Below, in pieces: positions 1 to 9,209 of a stretch of 64,000 nt of DNA (its first letter is position 1; the number at the start of each line of letters is the position of its first letter). The notes beneath the pieces were generated by a model. The model was not told where the DNA came from. It made no database searches and saw only the letters and a list, made by a program, of their open reading frames with translations. Made by a program: the position numbers and the translations under genes. The stretch spans positions 124,001-188,000 of the forward strand of contig CAWFYK010000001.1 in NCBI GenBank assembly GCA_963820035.1, given 5' to 3'. The DNA is from JAWWPG01 sp963820035 (lineage in GTDB: Bacteria > Actinomycetota > Actinomycetes > Propionibacteriales > Nocardioidaceae).

Positions 1-156
1 GACCTGCTGGCGCCGCTCCTCCCGGGCATGGAGGAGCCGCCGCACTCGATGCGCCTCGGCGACGACGAGAAGGCCTACTACCTGGCGTCGGGACTCGTCA
101 CGACCCGGTCGACCGACGAGGCCGCCGCAGATCCTGCCGGGGAGGTGCCCGCATGA
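1..156 (+). CDS. nuoI: NADH-quinone oxidoreductase subunit I, C-terminal end (partial)
   Basis: Only the last 51 codons are present; the frame is open from base 1 and stops with TGA at 154. The tail contains MRLGDDEKAYYLASG, which resembles the C-terminal end of actinobacterial NuoI, the 2x[4Fe-4S] ferredoxin-like subunit of complex I. The cysteine motifs lie outside the window. The stop codon overlaps the ATG of nuoJ (ATGA), so the two are translationally coupled. Identification rests on the short tail plus the following nuoJKLMN genes. Confidence 0.85.
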   Translation, partial: DLLAPLLPGMEEPPHSMRLGDDEKAYYLASGLVTTRSTDEAAADPAGEVPA

Positions 157-935
157 GCGTCGCGTTCTGGGTGCTCGCGCCGATCATGGTGATCTGCGCC
201 ATCGGCATGGTGACCGTGCGGCACGCGGTCCACTCGGCGGTGCTGCTGGCCGTCGTGATGGTCTCGCTCGCCATCCTCTACGCCGTGCAGGACGCGCCGT
301 TCCTGTTCGCGGTGCAGATCATCGTCTACACCGGCGCGGTCCTGATGCTGTTCCTGTTCGTGCTGATGCTGGTGGGGGTGGACTCGGCGGACTCGCTGGT
401 GGAGACCCTGCGAGGTCAGCGGGTGGCCGCGGTCATCGGCGGCGTGCTGTTCGCCGTCCTGCTGATCGTCGGCTTCGCGCAGACGTTCTTCGGCGCGGTC
501 GTGGGGCTGGACAAGGCGAACCTGAGCGGCAACGTTCCCGGCCTGGCGACCCTGCTGTTCAGCAAGTACGTGTTCGCCTTCGAGGCGACCAGCGCGCTGC
601 TGATCACCGCCGCCGTCGGCGCGATGGTGCTCGCTCATCGCGAGCGGCTCACGCCGAAACCGACCCAGCGCGACACGGTGCTGCTGCGGATGCGGGAGTA
701 CGCAACCGAGGGCATCCATCCTGGTCCGCTTCCCACCCCGGGCTCCTTCGCCCGGCACAACTCAGTGGACACGCCGGCCCTGCTGCCAGACGGGACTGTC
801 TCCGAGCTCTCCATCTCGCCGGTCATGCGGGCGCGCGGCACGGTGCGCGAGGTTGTCCCGAGGATCGTCTCGAGCGAGCCCGACCCGGAGCTCGAGTCCG
901 GCGCGTCCGAACGGATCGAAGGAGGCGAGTCATGA
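153..935 (+). CDS. nuoJ: NADH-quinone oxidoreductase subunit J
   Basis: Membrane subunit of complex I, taking part in the proton path between the quinone site and the antiporter-like subunits. The 260-residue product has about five hydrophobic helices in residues 1-165, including the NuoJ-type stretch FAVQIIVYTGAVLMLFLFVL. A hydrophilic tail of about 95 residues follows, longer than in enterobacterial NuoJ but common in actinobacteria. It starts at the ATG overlapping the nuoI stop and ends overlapping nuoK by ATGA. It belongs to the first, complete-type nuo operon, and a shorter paralogue (168 aa) is encoded at 26.2 kb. Confidence 0.95.
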   Translation: MSVAFWVLAPIMVICAIGMVTVRHAVHSAVLLAVVMVSLAILYAVQDAPFLFAVQIIVYTGAVLMLFLFVLMLVGVDSADSLVETLRGQRVAAVIGGVLFAVLLIVGFAQTFFGAVVGLDKANLSGNVPGLATLLFSKYVFAFEATSALLITAAVGAMVLAHRERLTPKPTQRDTVLLRMREYATEGIHPGPLPTPGSFARHNSVDTPALLPDGTVSELSISPVMRARGTVREVVPRIVSSEPDPELESGASERIEGGES

Positions 936-1231
936 GCTCCGAGCCCTTCCTGGTGCTGTCGGCAGTGTTGTTCTCGATCGGCGCCATCGGCGTGCTCGTG
1001 CGCCGCAACGCGATCGTCGTGTTCATGTGCATCGAGCTGATGCTCAACGCGAGCAACCTCGCGTTCGTCACGTTCGCCCGCCAGAACGGCAACCTCGACG
1101 GCCAGGTGGCCGCGTTCTTCGTGATGGTGGTCGCTGCGGCCGAGGTCGTCGTCGGGCTCGCGATCATCATGACGATCTTCCGCACCCGCCGATCGGCGAG
1201 CGTCGACGACGCAAGCCTGCTGAAGTACTGA
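932..1231 (+). CDS. nuoK: NADH-quinone oxidoreductase subunit K
   Basis: Small antiporter-like (MrpC-related) membrane subunit of complex I. The product is 99 residues with three helices, the usual family length. Both conserved membrane glutamates needed for proton translocation are visible, in FMCIELMLNASNLAF (helix 2) and VAAAEVVVGLAIIM (helix 3). The start ATG overlaps the nuoJ stop, and nuoL begins 17 bp after this stop. Confidence 0.96.
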   Translation: MSSEPFLVLSAVLFSIGAIGVLVRRNAIVVFMCIELMLNASNLAFVTFARQNGNLDGQVAAFFVMVVAAAEVVVGLAIIMTIFRTRRSASVDDASLLKY

Positions 1232-1248
1232 GCCAAGGAGTCCCTCTC

Positions 1249-3117
1249 GTGAACTTCAGCTTGCTGTACCTCATCATCGTGATCCCGGCGGCGAGTGCCG
1301 CCGTCCTGCTGCTCGGTGGCAAGCTCACCAACAGCTGGGGTCACCTTCTCGGTACGGCCGCCCCGCTGGCGTCCTTCGTCATCGGCGTCGTCGCCTTCCT
1401 GAAGCTCAACCAGGACACGTCCCAGCCGCTCACGCAGCATCTCTACACGTGGTTCACGGGCGGGACCTACACCGTCAGCTTCAACCTGCTGTTCGACCCA
1501 CTGTCGGCGCTGTTCGTGCTGCTCATCACCGGCGTCGGCAGCCTGATCCACATCTACTCCATCGGCTATATGGCCCACGACGACCGGCGGCGCCGGTTCT
1601 TCGGCTACATGAACCTCTTCGTGGCCGCCATGCTCACGCTGGTGCTGGCCAACGACTACCTCGCGCTGTTCCTCGGCTGGGAAGGTGTCGGCCTCGCGTC
1701 ATACCTGCTCATCGGCTTCTGGCAGCAGAAGAACTCGGCGGCTGTCGCGGCCAAGAAGGCGTTCATCGTCAACCGCGTCGGCGACATGGGGATGGCACTG
1801 GCCATCATGCTGATGTTCACCACGTTCGGCGGCACCTCGTTCGCCACCGTGTCGGCCGGCATGGACAAGGTGTCAAGCGGGACCGCGACCGCGCTCGGGC
1901 TGCTCCTGCTGCTGGGTGCGTGCGGCAAGTCGGCCCAGGTGCCGCTGCAGAGCTGGCTGCTCGACGCCATGGAAGGCCCGACACCCGTCTCCGCGCTGAT
2001 CCATGCGGCGACGATGGTGACCGCGGGCGTCTATCTCGTCGTCCGATCCGACTTCATCTACAACCGGACGCCCGACGCCCGCACCGTCGTCGTCATCGTC
2101 GGTGTCGTCACGCTGCTGTGGGGCGCGATCATCGGCTGTGCCAAGGACGACATCAAGAAGGCGCTGGCCGGCTCCACGATGAGCCAGATCGGCTACATGA
2201 TGCTGGCGGCCGGCATCGGCCCGGCCGGCTACGCGTTCGCGATCTTCCACCTGCTGACCCACGGCTTCTTCAAGGCCGACATGTTCCTCGGCGCCGGCTC
2301 GGTGATGCACGGGATGAACGACGAGGTCAACATGAGGAAGTACGGCGCGCTGCGCACCGTCCTCCCGATCACGTTCATCACGTTCGGCTGTGGCTACCTC
2401 GCCATCATCGGGATCCCGCCGTTCGCCGGCTTCTGGTCCAAGGACAAGATCGTCGAGGCCGCCTTCGCCGACAACTTCATCCTCGGACTGTGCGCGCTCA
2501 TCGGAGCCGGCATCACCGGGTTCTACATGACGCGGTTGATGCTGATGACGTTCTTCAGCCAGAAGCGGTGGGCCGCCGAGGCACACCCGCACGAGTCGCC
2601 GCCCGTGATGACCATCCCGCTGATGTTCCTCGCTGCCGGTTCCGTCTTCGGAGGCGTGCTCATCATCGGGAACTGGATCGTCGACTGGCTGGCCCCCGTG
2701 GTGGGTCAGACGCCTGAGCCCGAGCTGGCCATCCCCACCATCCTGATGGAGACGATCACCCTGCTCGTCGTGTTGACCGGGGTGGCGATCGCCTACCGGT
2801 TCTTCGGGCGCGACGACGTGCCGGCGACCGCTCCCGAACCGGTGTCGGTCGTCACGGCCGCCGCGCGTGCCGACCTTTACGGCGATGCGCTCAACGAGGC
2901 GGTCCTGATGCGGCCAGGCGAATATCTCACCCGGTCGCTCGTCTTCTTCGACAACCGAAGGATTGATGGGATGGTCAACGGCCTCGCGGCCCTGATCGGC
3001 GGCACCTCCGGCCGGATCAGGCGCTGGCAGACCGGTTTCGTCAGGTCCTATGCGCTGACGATGCTCGGCGGCTCCGCCGTCGTCGTGCTGGCCATGCTGG
3101 CGGTGAAGCTCTCATGA
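1249..3117 (+). CDS. nuoL: NADH-quinone oxidoreductase subunit L
   Basis: Distal proton-pumping, antiporter-like subunit of complex I. The frame stays open far upstream inside nuoJ/nuoK, but the real start is the GTG at 1249, preceded by AAGGAG at 1235-1240; this gives 622 residues, a normal NuoL length. Hallmarks are GWEGVGLASYLLIGFW (helix-5 glutamate), AMEGPTPVSALIHAATMV and DDIKKALAGSTMSQIGYM. The C-terminal part carries the lateral-helix region ending in a last membrane segment near residue 600. It overlaps nuoM by ATGA. Unlike the copy at 27 kb this gene is intact. Confidence 0.96.
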   Translation: MNFSLLYLIIVIPAASAAVLLLGGKLTNSWGHLLGTAAPLASFVIGVVAFLKLNQDTSQPLTQHLYTWFTGGTYTVSFNLLFDPLSALFVLLITGVGSLIHIYSIGYMAHDDRRRRFFGYMNLFVAAMLTLVLANDYLALFLGWEGVGLASYLLIGFWQQKNSAAVAAKKAFIVNRVGDMGMALAIMLMFTTFGGTSFATVSAGMDKVSSGTATALGLLLLLGACGKSAQVPLQSWLLDAMEGPTPVSALIHAATMVTAGVYLVVRSDFIYNRTPDARTVVVIVGVVTLLWGAIIGCAKDDIKKALAGSTMSQIGYMMLAAGIGPAGYAFAIFHLLTHGFFKADMFLGAGSVMHGMNDEVNMRKYGALRTVLPITFITFGCGYLAIIGIPPFAGFWSKDKIVEAAFADNFILGLCALIGAGITGFYMTRLMLMTFFSQKRWAAEAHPHESPPVMTIPLMFLAAGSVFGGVLIIGNWIVDWLAPVVGQTPEPELAIPTILMETITLLVVLTGVAIAYRFFGRDDVPATAPEPVSVVTAAARADLYGDALNEAVLMRPGEYLTRSLVFFDNRRIDGMVNGLAALIGGTSGRIRRWQTGFVRSYALTMLGGSAVVVLAMLAVKLS

Positions 3118-4661
3118 CCGGCTCCGAGACCAGCATCCCCTGGCTGACCATCCTGGCCGTGCTGCCCTTGGTCGGCGCGCTCGTGGTGGCCGCGATGCCG
3201 CGCGGCAGCGGCCCGATGCCCAAACAGGTGGCTCTCGGCTTCTCTCTCGTCGCCCTGGTGGCGTCGATCATCGTGGCCGCGCAGTTCGACACCGGCGGAG
3301 GCTTCCAGTTCGTCGAGATCCACACGTGGATCCCGTCCTTCGGCGTCCACTATGCGCTCGGTGTCGACGGGCTGGGCCTGCTCCTGGTGCTGCTGACGAC
3401 GATCCTGACACCCGTCGTGATCCTGGCCTCATGGGACGACGCTGACGAGGCCCGGTGGAGTGTCAACACGTTCTTCGCGCTGATGCTCGGGCTCGAAGGT
3501 CTCGCGATCGGGGTCTTCGAGGCCACCGACGTGTTCTTGTTCTACGTGCTCTTCGAGGCGACCCTGATCCCGATCTACTTCCTGATCGGTGGCTTCGGCG
3601 GCGCCCAGCGCTCCTACGCGGCCGTCAAGTTCCTCCTCTACAGCCTGCTGGGTGGGCTGCTCATGCTTGCGTCCGTGATCGGCCTCTACGCGGTCTCCTC
3701 CAAGACCGCGGGCGGGCCGTCGTACCTCCTGCAGGACCTGATGCACACGCAGATGAGCCAGGACACCGGCCGGTGGCTGTTCCTCGGCTTCTTCGTGGCG
3801 TTCGCCATCAAGGCGCCGATGTGGCCGGTGCACACCTGGCTCCCCGATGCCGCGAGCGAGGCGACGCCGGGCACCTCGGTCCTGCTGGTCAGCGTGCTCG
3901 ACAAGATCGGCACGTTCGGGATGATGCGCTTCTGTCTCGGCCTCTTCCCCGAGGCGTCGCGTTGGGCGAGTCCGGTGATCATGGCGCTGGCCGTCTTCTC
4001 GGTGATCTACGGCGCCCTGCTGGCGATCGGGCAGAACGACATCCGCCGGCTGATCGCCTACACGTCCATCTCGCACTTCGGCTTCATCGTGCTCGGCATC
4101 TTCGCCCTGACCACGACGGCGCAGTCCGGGGCTGCGCTCTACATGTTCAACCACGGGCTGTCGACCGGCGCCTTGTTCATCGTCACCGGGTTCCTCATCA
4201 GCCGGCGTGGTTCCAAGATGATCAGTGACTACGGCGGGGTCGAGAAGGTCGCGCCGGTGCTAGCCGGGATCTTCCTGGTGGCCGGGCTGTCGAGCCTGTC
4301 GCTGCCCGGGCTCTCGCCGTTCGTGAGCGAGTTCCTGGTGCTGACGGGGACGTTCACCACGTCGATCGTGGCCGCGGTGATCGCGACGTTCGGGATCGTG
4401 CTGGCCGCGCTCTACATCCTGCTGATGTACCAGCGGACGATGACCGGACCGGTTCGGGAGTCGACCCGGCACATGCCGGACCTCAAGACGCGTGAGGTGG
4501 TGGCGCTCGCGCCGTTGCTCGCGCTGATCCTCGTCCTCGGGTTCTTCCCGAAGCCGGCGCTCGACGCGCTCAACCCGACGGTGAACTCGTTGCTCCACCA
4601 TGTCGGGGTCACCGACCCGGCACCGACGATCGCGACGAACCCCGAGGGGGCGACCAAATGA
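3114..4661 (+). CDS. nuoM: NADH-quinone oxidoreductase subunit M
   Basis: Antiporter-like proton-pumping subunit of complex I, 515 residues and about 14 helices. Signatures are FYVLFEATLIPIYFLIGG (helix-5 glutamate), KAPMWPVHTWLPDAASEA and NDIRRLIAYTSISHFGF. The start ATG overlaps the nuoL stop and the stop overlaps the nuoN ATG, so L, M and N are coupled. Length and motifs are standard, with no sign of damage. Confidence 0.96.
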   Translation: MTGSETSIPWLTILAVLPLVGALVVAAMPRGSGPMPKQVALGFSLVALVASIIVAAQFDTGGGFQFVEIHTWIPSFGVHYALGVDGLGLLLVLLTTILTPVVILASWDDADEARWSVNTFFALMLGLEGLAIGVFEATDVFLFYVLFEATLIPIYFLIGGFGGAQRSYAAVKFLLYSLLGGLLMLASVIGLYAVSSKTAGGPSYLLQDLMHTQMSQDTGRWLFLGFFVAFAIKAPMWPVHTWLPDAASEATPGTSVLLVSVLDKIGTFGMMRFCLGLFPEASRWASPVIMALAVFSVIYGALLAIGQNDIRRLIAYTSISHFGFIVLGIFALTTTAQSGAALYMFNHGLSTGALFIVTGFLISRRGSKMISDYGGVEKVAPVLAGIFLVAGLSSLSLPGLSPFVSEFLVLTGTFTTSIVAAVIATFGIVLAALYILLMYQRTMTGPVRESTRHMPDLKTREVVALAPLLALILVLGFFPKPALDALNPTVNSLLHHVGVTDPAPTIATNPEGATK

Positions 4662-6271
4662 CCTTCCTCTCGGACCCGGCGTTCAACCGGCCGGACATCG
4701 CCTACGCCCAGCTGTCTCCGCTGCTGATCGTCTTCGGGGCCGCTCTTGTCGGCGTCGTCGTGGAGGCGTTCGCGCCACGTGAGCGGCGCTACCTGATCCA
4801 AGCCGGGCTCGCACTGGTCGGGCTGATCGCCGCGTTCGTCGCCGTCATCGTGGTCGGGGAGGGGCTCAGCCAGAACACCGGCGGAGCCGCCGGCTCCTTC
4901 GGCGACATCGAGGCCGACGGAGCGATCGCCGTCGACGGGCCCTCGCTCTTCATCTGGGGCACCCTGCTGATCTTGTCGATCGTCAGCGTGATGCTGTTCG
5001 CCGAGCGGCACCTCGAAGGTGGGGTGACGGCGTTCGCCGGGCAGGCGTCCGCGCTGCCGGGCACCCAGGCCGAGCGCGAGGCGTCATACCTGGGCGTCCA
5101 GCACACCGAGATCTTCCCGCTCATGGTGTTCGCGGTGGGCGGGATGATGCTGTTCAGCAGCGCCAACGACTTCCTTACCATGTTCGTCGCCCTCGAGGTC
5201 TTCTCGCTGCCGCTCTACCTGCTCTGCGGACTGGCTCGCCGCCGCCGGCTGATCAGCCAGGAGGCGGCGATGAAGTACTTCCTCCTCGGCGCGTTCTCGT
5301 CGGCGTTCTTCCTCTACGGCATCGCGCTGATCTACGGCTTCTCGGGCAGCGTCCATTTCGCCGACATCTCCAACGCGATCTCGTCCCGCACCGGCGCCAA
5401 CAGCCTGCTGCTCGTCGGCATCGGGCTGGTCGCCGTCGGGCTGCTGTTCAAGGTGAGCGCGGCGCCGTTCCACTCCTGGACGCCCGACGTCTACCAAGGT
5501 GCCCCGACTGCCGTCACGTCGTTCATGGCCGCCTGCACGAAGGTCGCCGCCTTCGGCGCGCTGCTGCGGGTGTTCTACGTCGCCCTCGGCGGGGCCCGGT
5601 GGGACTGGCAGCCGATGTTCTGGATCGTCGCGGCCCTCACGATGGCGGTGGGTTCGATCATCGCGATCACCCAGACCGACATCAAGCGGATGCTCGCCTA
5701 CTCCTCGATCGCCCACGCCGGGTTCCTGCTGACCGGCTTCGTCGGGGCGACCGAGGGAGTCGCGCTCTTCGGGCACCAGATCACCAGCCTGCAGGCCGTG
5801 CTGTTCTACCTGGTGGCCTACGGGTTCACGACCGTCGGCGCCTTCGCCGTCGTGACGGTCGTCCGCGACACCGGCGGCGAGACGACTCATCTGTCGCGCT
5901 GGGCCGGGCTCGGCAAGGAGTCCCCGGTTGTCGCGGGAGTCTTCGCGTTCTTCCTGCTCGCCCTTGCCGGCATCCCGCTCACGAGTGGATTCACCGGCAA
6001 GTGGGCCGTCTTCACCGCGGCCTGGGAAGGGGGCGCCTGGCCGCTCGTGATCGTCGGTGTGTTGATGAGTGCCGTGGCGGCGTTCTTCTACGTCCGCGTC
6101 ATCGTCTTGATGTTCTTCTCGGACCCGGTCGGCGAAGGGCCGACGGTCGCCGTACCCAGCATCTTGACGACTGCCGTGATCACCGTCGGGGCCACCGTCA
6201 CGCTGCTGCTCGGAGTCGTTCCGCAACCCGTCCTCGACCTGGCTCACCAAGCCGGCCAGTTCGTGCGCTGA
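4658..6271 (+). CDS. nuoN: NADH-quinone oxidoreductase subunit N
   Basis: Third antiporter-like subunit of complex I, 537 residues. Family motifs are FVALEVFSLPLYLLCGL, KVSAAPFHSWTPDVYQGAP and TDIKRMLAYSSIAHAGF. It closes the first nuo operon; the polyprenyl synthase gene starts 9 bp downstream on the same strand and is probably co-transcribed. The whole run nuoI-J-K-L-M-N keeps the canonical order. Confidence 0.96.
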   Translation: MTFLSDPAFNRPDIAYAQLSPLLIVFGAALVGVVVEAFAPRERRYLIQAGLALVGLIAAFVAVIVVGEGLSQNTGGAAGSFGDIEADGAIAVDGPSLFIWGTLLILSIVSVMLFAERHLEGGVTAFAGQASALPGTQAEREASYLGVQHTEIFPLMVFAVGGMMLFSSANDFLTMFVALEVFSLPLYLLCGLARRRRLISQEAAMKYFLLGAFSSAFFLYGIALIYGFSGSVHFADISNAISSRTGANSLLLVGIGLVAVGLLFKVSAAPFHSWTPDVYQGAPTAVTSFMAACTKVAAFGALLRVFYVALGGARWDWQPMFWIVAALTMAVGSIIAITQTDIKRMLAYSSIAHAGFLLTGFVGATEGVALFGHQITSLQAVLFYLVAYGFTTVGAFAVVTVVRDTGGETTHLSRWAGLGKESPVVAGVFAFFLLALAGIPLTSGFTGKWAVFTAAWEGGAWPLVIVGVLMSAVAAFFYVRVIVLMFFSDPVGEGPTVAVPSILTTAVITVGATVTLLLGVVPQPVLDLAHQAGQFVR

Positions 6272-6280
6272 CCGATCGCC

Positions 6281-7276
6281 ATGCCCTGGTCCCCGCTCGG
6301 TCTGCCCTCCGTTGACCCGGAGCTGGAGGTCCGGGTGCGGGAGCGCCTGGAAGAGGTCGAGGCGGCCCTCGCGGTCAGCGTGGCCTCCGACGTCGACTTC
6401 CTCAACGAGGCGGCTCGGCATCTGCTCGAGGCCGGCGGGAAGCGCTTCCGGCCGCTGCTGACGCTGCTCGCGGCCGAGTTCGGCGACTCGACCGCGCCCG
6501 GCGTCATACCGTCGGCGCTCGTCGTGGAGCTCACCCACCTGGCGACGCTCTATCACGACGACGTGATGGACGGGGCGGCGCTACGCCGTGGGGCTGCGAG
6601 CGCGAACGCGCGGTGGGACAACTCGGTGGCGATCCTGACCGGGGACTTCCTGTTCGCGCGGGCATCGGACATCGTCTCCGACCTCGGCCCCGATGCAGTT
6701 CGGATCCAGTCCCGGACGTTCTCCCGGCTGGTGCAGGGCCAGATCCGCGAGACGGTCGGGCCAGGACGAGGCGAGGACCCGCTCGGGCACTACCTCTCCG
6801 TCGTTGCCGACAAGACCGGCTCCCTGATCGCCACGTCGGCCCGGTTCGGCGCGATGATGAGCGGGGTCCCGGCCGAGCTGACGACGGTGCTCACCGAGTT
6901 CGGCGAGGAGATCGGTACGGCGTTCCAGCTCAGCGACGACATCATCGACGTGGCCAGCGAGTCGACGGAGCTCGGCAAGACCCCTGGCACCGACCTGCGC
7001 GAGGGGGTCCCCACCCTGCCGACGCTGATCGCGCAACGCTCACACCACCCCACCGACTCCCGGCTCCTCGAACTGCTCGCGGGCCCGATCAACGATGACG
7101 CCAAGCACGCCGAGGCATTGCGGCTGCTGCGCAACAACCCGGCGATGACGAAAGCGCGGCTCGAGGTTCGGCGCCGAGCGGAGCGGGCCCGGGCACTGCT
7201 GGGAGCGGCCCCCGACGTACCGGCGCGCGAGGCCCTGGTCGGGCTCTGCGACCTGGTGACCACCCGCTCCTCCTGA
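6281..7276 (+). CDS. polyprenyl diphosphate synthase (menaquinone side chain)
   Basis: All-trans polyprenyl (heptaprenyl/octaprenyl-type) diphosphate synthase, extending allylic diphosphates with isopentenyl diphosphate. The product has 331 residues. Both aspartate-rich Mg-diphosphate motifs are present: LYHDDVMDGAALRRG (first, DDxxD) and QLSDDIIDVASE (second, DDxxD), together with the N-terminal GGKRFRPLLTLL box. Directly following nuoN, it probably supplies the menaquinone tail used by complex I, an arrangement known in actinobacteria. Chain length cannot be judged from the sequence alone, and a role in carotenoid precursors is the alternative. Confidence 0.9.
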   Translation: MPWSPLGLPSVDPELEVRVRERLEEVEAALAVSVASDVDFLNEAARHLLEAGGKRFRPLLTLLAAEFGDSTAPGVIPSALVVELTHLATLYHDDVMDGAALRRGAASANARWDNSVAILTGDFLFARASDIVSDLGPDAVRIQSRTFSRLVQGQIRETVGPGRGEDPLGHYLSVVADKTGSLIATSARFGAMMSGVPAELTTVLTEFGEEIGTAFQLSDDIIDVASESTELGKTPGTDLREGVPTLPTLIAQRSHHPTDSRLLELLAGPINDDAKHAEALRLLRNNPAMTKARLEVRRRAERARALLGAAPDVPAREALVGLCDLVTTRSS

Positions 7277-7321
7277 GCGGCTCTCGGCCGAGGGCTGCCG
7301 GGTGCGGTCGGCGTTGGGGTG

Positions 7322-7672
7322 CTCCCGGGTGCGGTTGACGTCTGTGACGCATGAGGCGGGTGGGACTGCTTTGCGTTCTGAAAGCCGCTCCCAGCCGACT
7401 ATGGGGGCCACTCGAGCTGTTTTCGGTGCGCAAAGCCATCCCACCAGCCCCAGAAGCCCCATCTGGGGGCAGTTTGGAACGCAGTGGTTGTCGGGCCAGC
7501 GTTAGAACCAGCCGCACCGTGCCGAATCGATCTGAATGGGCCGCAAAGTGGAACGTTCCGGGGCTCAAATCGCGATGTGAGCCCCGGAACGTTCCACTCT
7601 GCGTGCAGAAACGCACCCGGCAGCTCGTCCGCCCCGGACCCTAGGCAGCCCTCATCACTGCCGCCTGAACCG
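7322..7672 (+). repeat. palindrome-rich dispersed repeat, copy D1
   Basis: This ~350-bp non-coding element matches, with about 80% identity by eye, the reverse complement of 58524-58870. It contains a perfect 20-bp inverted repeat (7548-7567 and 7578-7597, core GTGGAACGTTCCGGGGC, 10-bp loop). A longer imperfect hairpin lies around 7360-7450, with arms beginning GGTGGGACTGCTTTGCG and ending CGCAAAGCCATCCCACC. Short open frames on either strand are by-products of the palindromes. The rest of the 574-bp gap between the polyprenyl synthase and the nucleotidyltransferase holds repeat E1 and no gene. Confidence 0.85.
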
Positions 7673-7740
7673 CACTCGACGAAGACCGCACCCGGCACCG
7701 AGACTCGGCCACGGCCTCGACGTCCCCCTTCTATTGGCGG

Positions 7741-7833
7741 TGGTCCGTCACGTTCTGGGTCCCGGCCGGGTGGTCCGTCACGCTCCGGGGAATGCCAATC
7801 GATTTATCTTCCCCGAGTCGTGACGGACTACCC
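7741..7833. repeat. GTCCGTCACG palindrome, copy E1
   Basis: Imperfect inverted repeat with left arm 7768-7792 (GGTCCGTCACG..CCGGGGAA) and right arm 7809-7833 (TTCCCCG..CGTGACGGAC), preceded by an extra half-arm at 7741-7763. A relative of the same design is found at 35943-36026. It lies at the 3' side of the nucleotidyltransferase gene and could act as a bidirectional terminator as well as being a REP-like element. Confidence 0.65.
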
Positions 7834-7850
7834 GGGGAGCTGGGCCTCGG

Positions 7851-8618
7851 TCAGCCGTCGCCGTGGAGCACCGCGAGCTCGGCGCCCCAGCCGTCGACGA
7901 TCCCGCCGAGTCCGACCTCGCGCGCCGCGGTCTCCACCGACTGGACGAGGGCGCGCTGAGCGCTCGGGTCACCCGAGTCGAGAATGGCGCCGAGTTGGGG
8001 GACGAGTACGTCGGCCTGCCACTCGCGGCGGTCCAGCGGATGGTGCTCGAGCTCCCAGCGGAGGTACTTGTTATAAGGCCGGACCCGCCGTTCGAAGGCG
8101 AACACCAAAGGAAGCCCCCAGACGAGACTCTCGTTGGCGTCCAGCCGGGACTCGAAGCCACGGCCGTCGCGCTCGCTCTTGAGCGAGCGGTAGACGAAGT
8201 TGAGGTAGCCGTCGAGGTAGGTCTCGAGCACGAGCTTGCTCTCGGGACCACTCAGGGTGCCCCAGGCGTTGACGAGTCGGTCGACCTCGCCGGCTGCGCG
8301 ATCCAGCAGGACGCGGCTGTGGGTGAAGGAGTATCTGTCCCACCAGCCCTCGTCGGCAGGGCCAGGGATGACCCGAAGCTCGTCGAGCGTGCAGACAGGG
8401 AGGTCGATCTCGGGGGACCGCGTCGTACGACGGCTTGGGTCGGCTGCTGCGAGCACGACGTAGACGTCGATGTCGGAGCGCGCGGTCGCCATCCCGGTGC
8501 GGGCCCGGGAGCCGGTCAGGACGACACCGACGACGTTCGGATCGGTCTCGAGGTCCGCGAGCAGGCTGCGAAGCAGCGGAGAGTCGGATGCGTCGGGGAT
8601 GTCATCGGAGGAGAGCAC
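7851..8618 (-). CDS. nucleotidyltransferase-domain protein
   Basis: Product of 255 residues in the DNA polymerase beta-like (MNT) nucleotidyltransferase fold. The signature is VVGVVLTGSRARTGMATARSDIDVYVVL at about residues 33-60, giving the GS...R and the DxD metal-binding pair. Such proteins transfer NMP to small molecules or proteins; the substrate is not predictable here and no HEPN partner gene lies next to it, so a toxin-antitoxin assignment is not supported. It starts at GTG 8618. The A1 tandem array lies directly upstream. Confidence 0.7.
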   Translation of the reverse strand: MLSSDDIPDASDSPLLRSLLADLETDPNVVGVVLTGSRARTGMATARSDIDVYVVLAAADPSRRTTRSPEIDLPVCTLDELRVIPGPADEGWWDRYSFTHSRVLLDRAAGEVDRLVNAWGTLSGPESKLVLETYLDGYLNFVYRSLKSERDGRGFESRLDANESLVWGLPLVFAFERRVRPYNKYLRWELEHHPLDRREWQADVLVPQLGAILDSGDPSAQRALVQSVETAAREVGLGGIVDGWGAELAVLHGDG

Positions 8619-8638
8619 GACGGCCTCGGATCGTCATA

Positions 8639-8770
8639 CCGGAAGTCTCGGATGGTGGTGCCGGAAGTCTCGGATGGTGGTGCCGGAAGTCTCGGATGGT
8701 GGTGCCGGAAGTCTCGGATGGTGGTGCCGGAAGTCTCGGATGGTGGTGCCGGAAGTCTCGGATGGTCGGA
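8639..8770 (+). repeat. 22-bp tandem array A1 (six units)
   Basis: Six head-to-tail 22-bp units start at 8639, 8661, 8683, 8705, 8727 and 8749. Each reads CCGGAAGTCTCGG followed by ATGGTGGTG. The first five are identical and the last diverges in its final four bases. A degenerate half unit precedes at 8625-8638. The array fills the space between the nucleotidyltransferase (start 8618, minus) and the DUF5709 gene. An array with the same unit except one base lies at 18924. Confidence 0.95.
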
Positions 8771-8777
8771 AAGGGGG

Positions 8778-9209
8778 TCAGTCGTCGATGACGTGAACGG
8801 CGGCTTCCTCGGCGCTGGCCGCGGCGCCGTCGATCCCGACGTCGTGGGCGAGCAGTTCCTCCTCGGTATCGTCGAAGGTGCCTTCGTCGTCGGCGACCAG
8901 CCGACCGGACCGAGCGTTGCCGACCTCGCCCCCCACGTTCTCGATGTCGCGCGCGGCCGCCTCGTAGGGGTCCTCCTCGGGCTCCTCCTGGGCGATGCGC
9001 TGGTCGAGCGACTCCCCGGTCGCCTCCTCGTAGGGCGTGTTCCCGAAGCCTTCCGCCACGGACCACTTCTCGGGCGGTGAGTAGCCCTCCTCGAGCGGTT
9101 CATCGAGACCCCGGTCGTCGCTCATGCTGTCACCGTTGGACTGCGGCTGGTCCTCGTCATCGACGCTATAGCCGTGGTAGTCCTCGGTCGAGTCGCCGTA
9201 CTCGGTCAT
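8778..9209 (-). CDS. DUF5709 family acidic protein
   Basis: A 143-residue, strongly acidic hydrophilic protein with the DUF5709 pattern: EEGYSPPEKW, then GESLDQRIAQEEPEEDP, then GRLVADDEG near the C-terminus. The family is restricted to actinobacteria and has no known function. There are no membrane segments and no signal peptide. The preceding MFS frame ends 44 bp inside this gene's 5' part, so both minus-strand genes overlap. Confidence 0.8.
   Translation of the reverse strand: MTEYGDSTEDYHGYSVDDEDQPQSNGDSMSDDRGLDEPLEEGYSPPEKWSVAEGFGNTPYEEATGESLDQRIAQEEPEEDPYEAAARDIENVGGEVGNARSGRLVADDEGTFDDTEEELLAHDVGIDGAAASAEEAAVHVIDD

Noticed and set aside
853..1248. Upstream part of the long frame that contains nuoL
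   Set aside because: It is open only because of GC-rich codon bias and overlaps nuoJ/nuoK; the GTG at 1249 with AAGGAG is the real start.
7399..7698. Small proteins with GTFRG/RNVPLC-like text encoded in D1 and D2
   Set aside because: They are translations of the palindrome GTGGAACGTT and occur in several frames on both strands; no start signal and no codon-bias support.
7851..8618. MNT-HEPN toxin-antitoxin module
   Set aside because: The nucleotidyltransferase has no adjacent HEPN gene; its neighbours are repeat DNA and DUF5709.
8639..8770. CRISPR array
   Set aside because: All four 22-bp arrays lack unique spacers; the whole unit is repeated or the 8-bp links are near-identical, and no cas gene is present.
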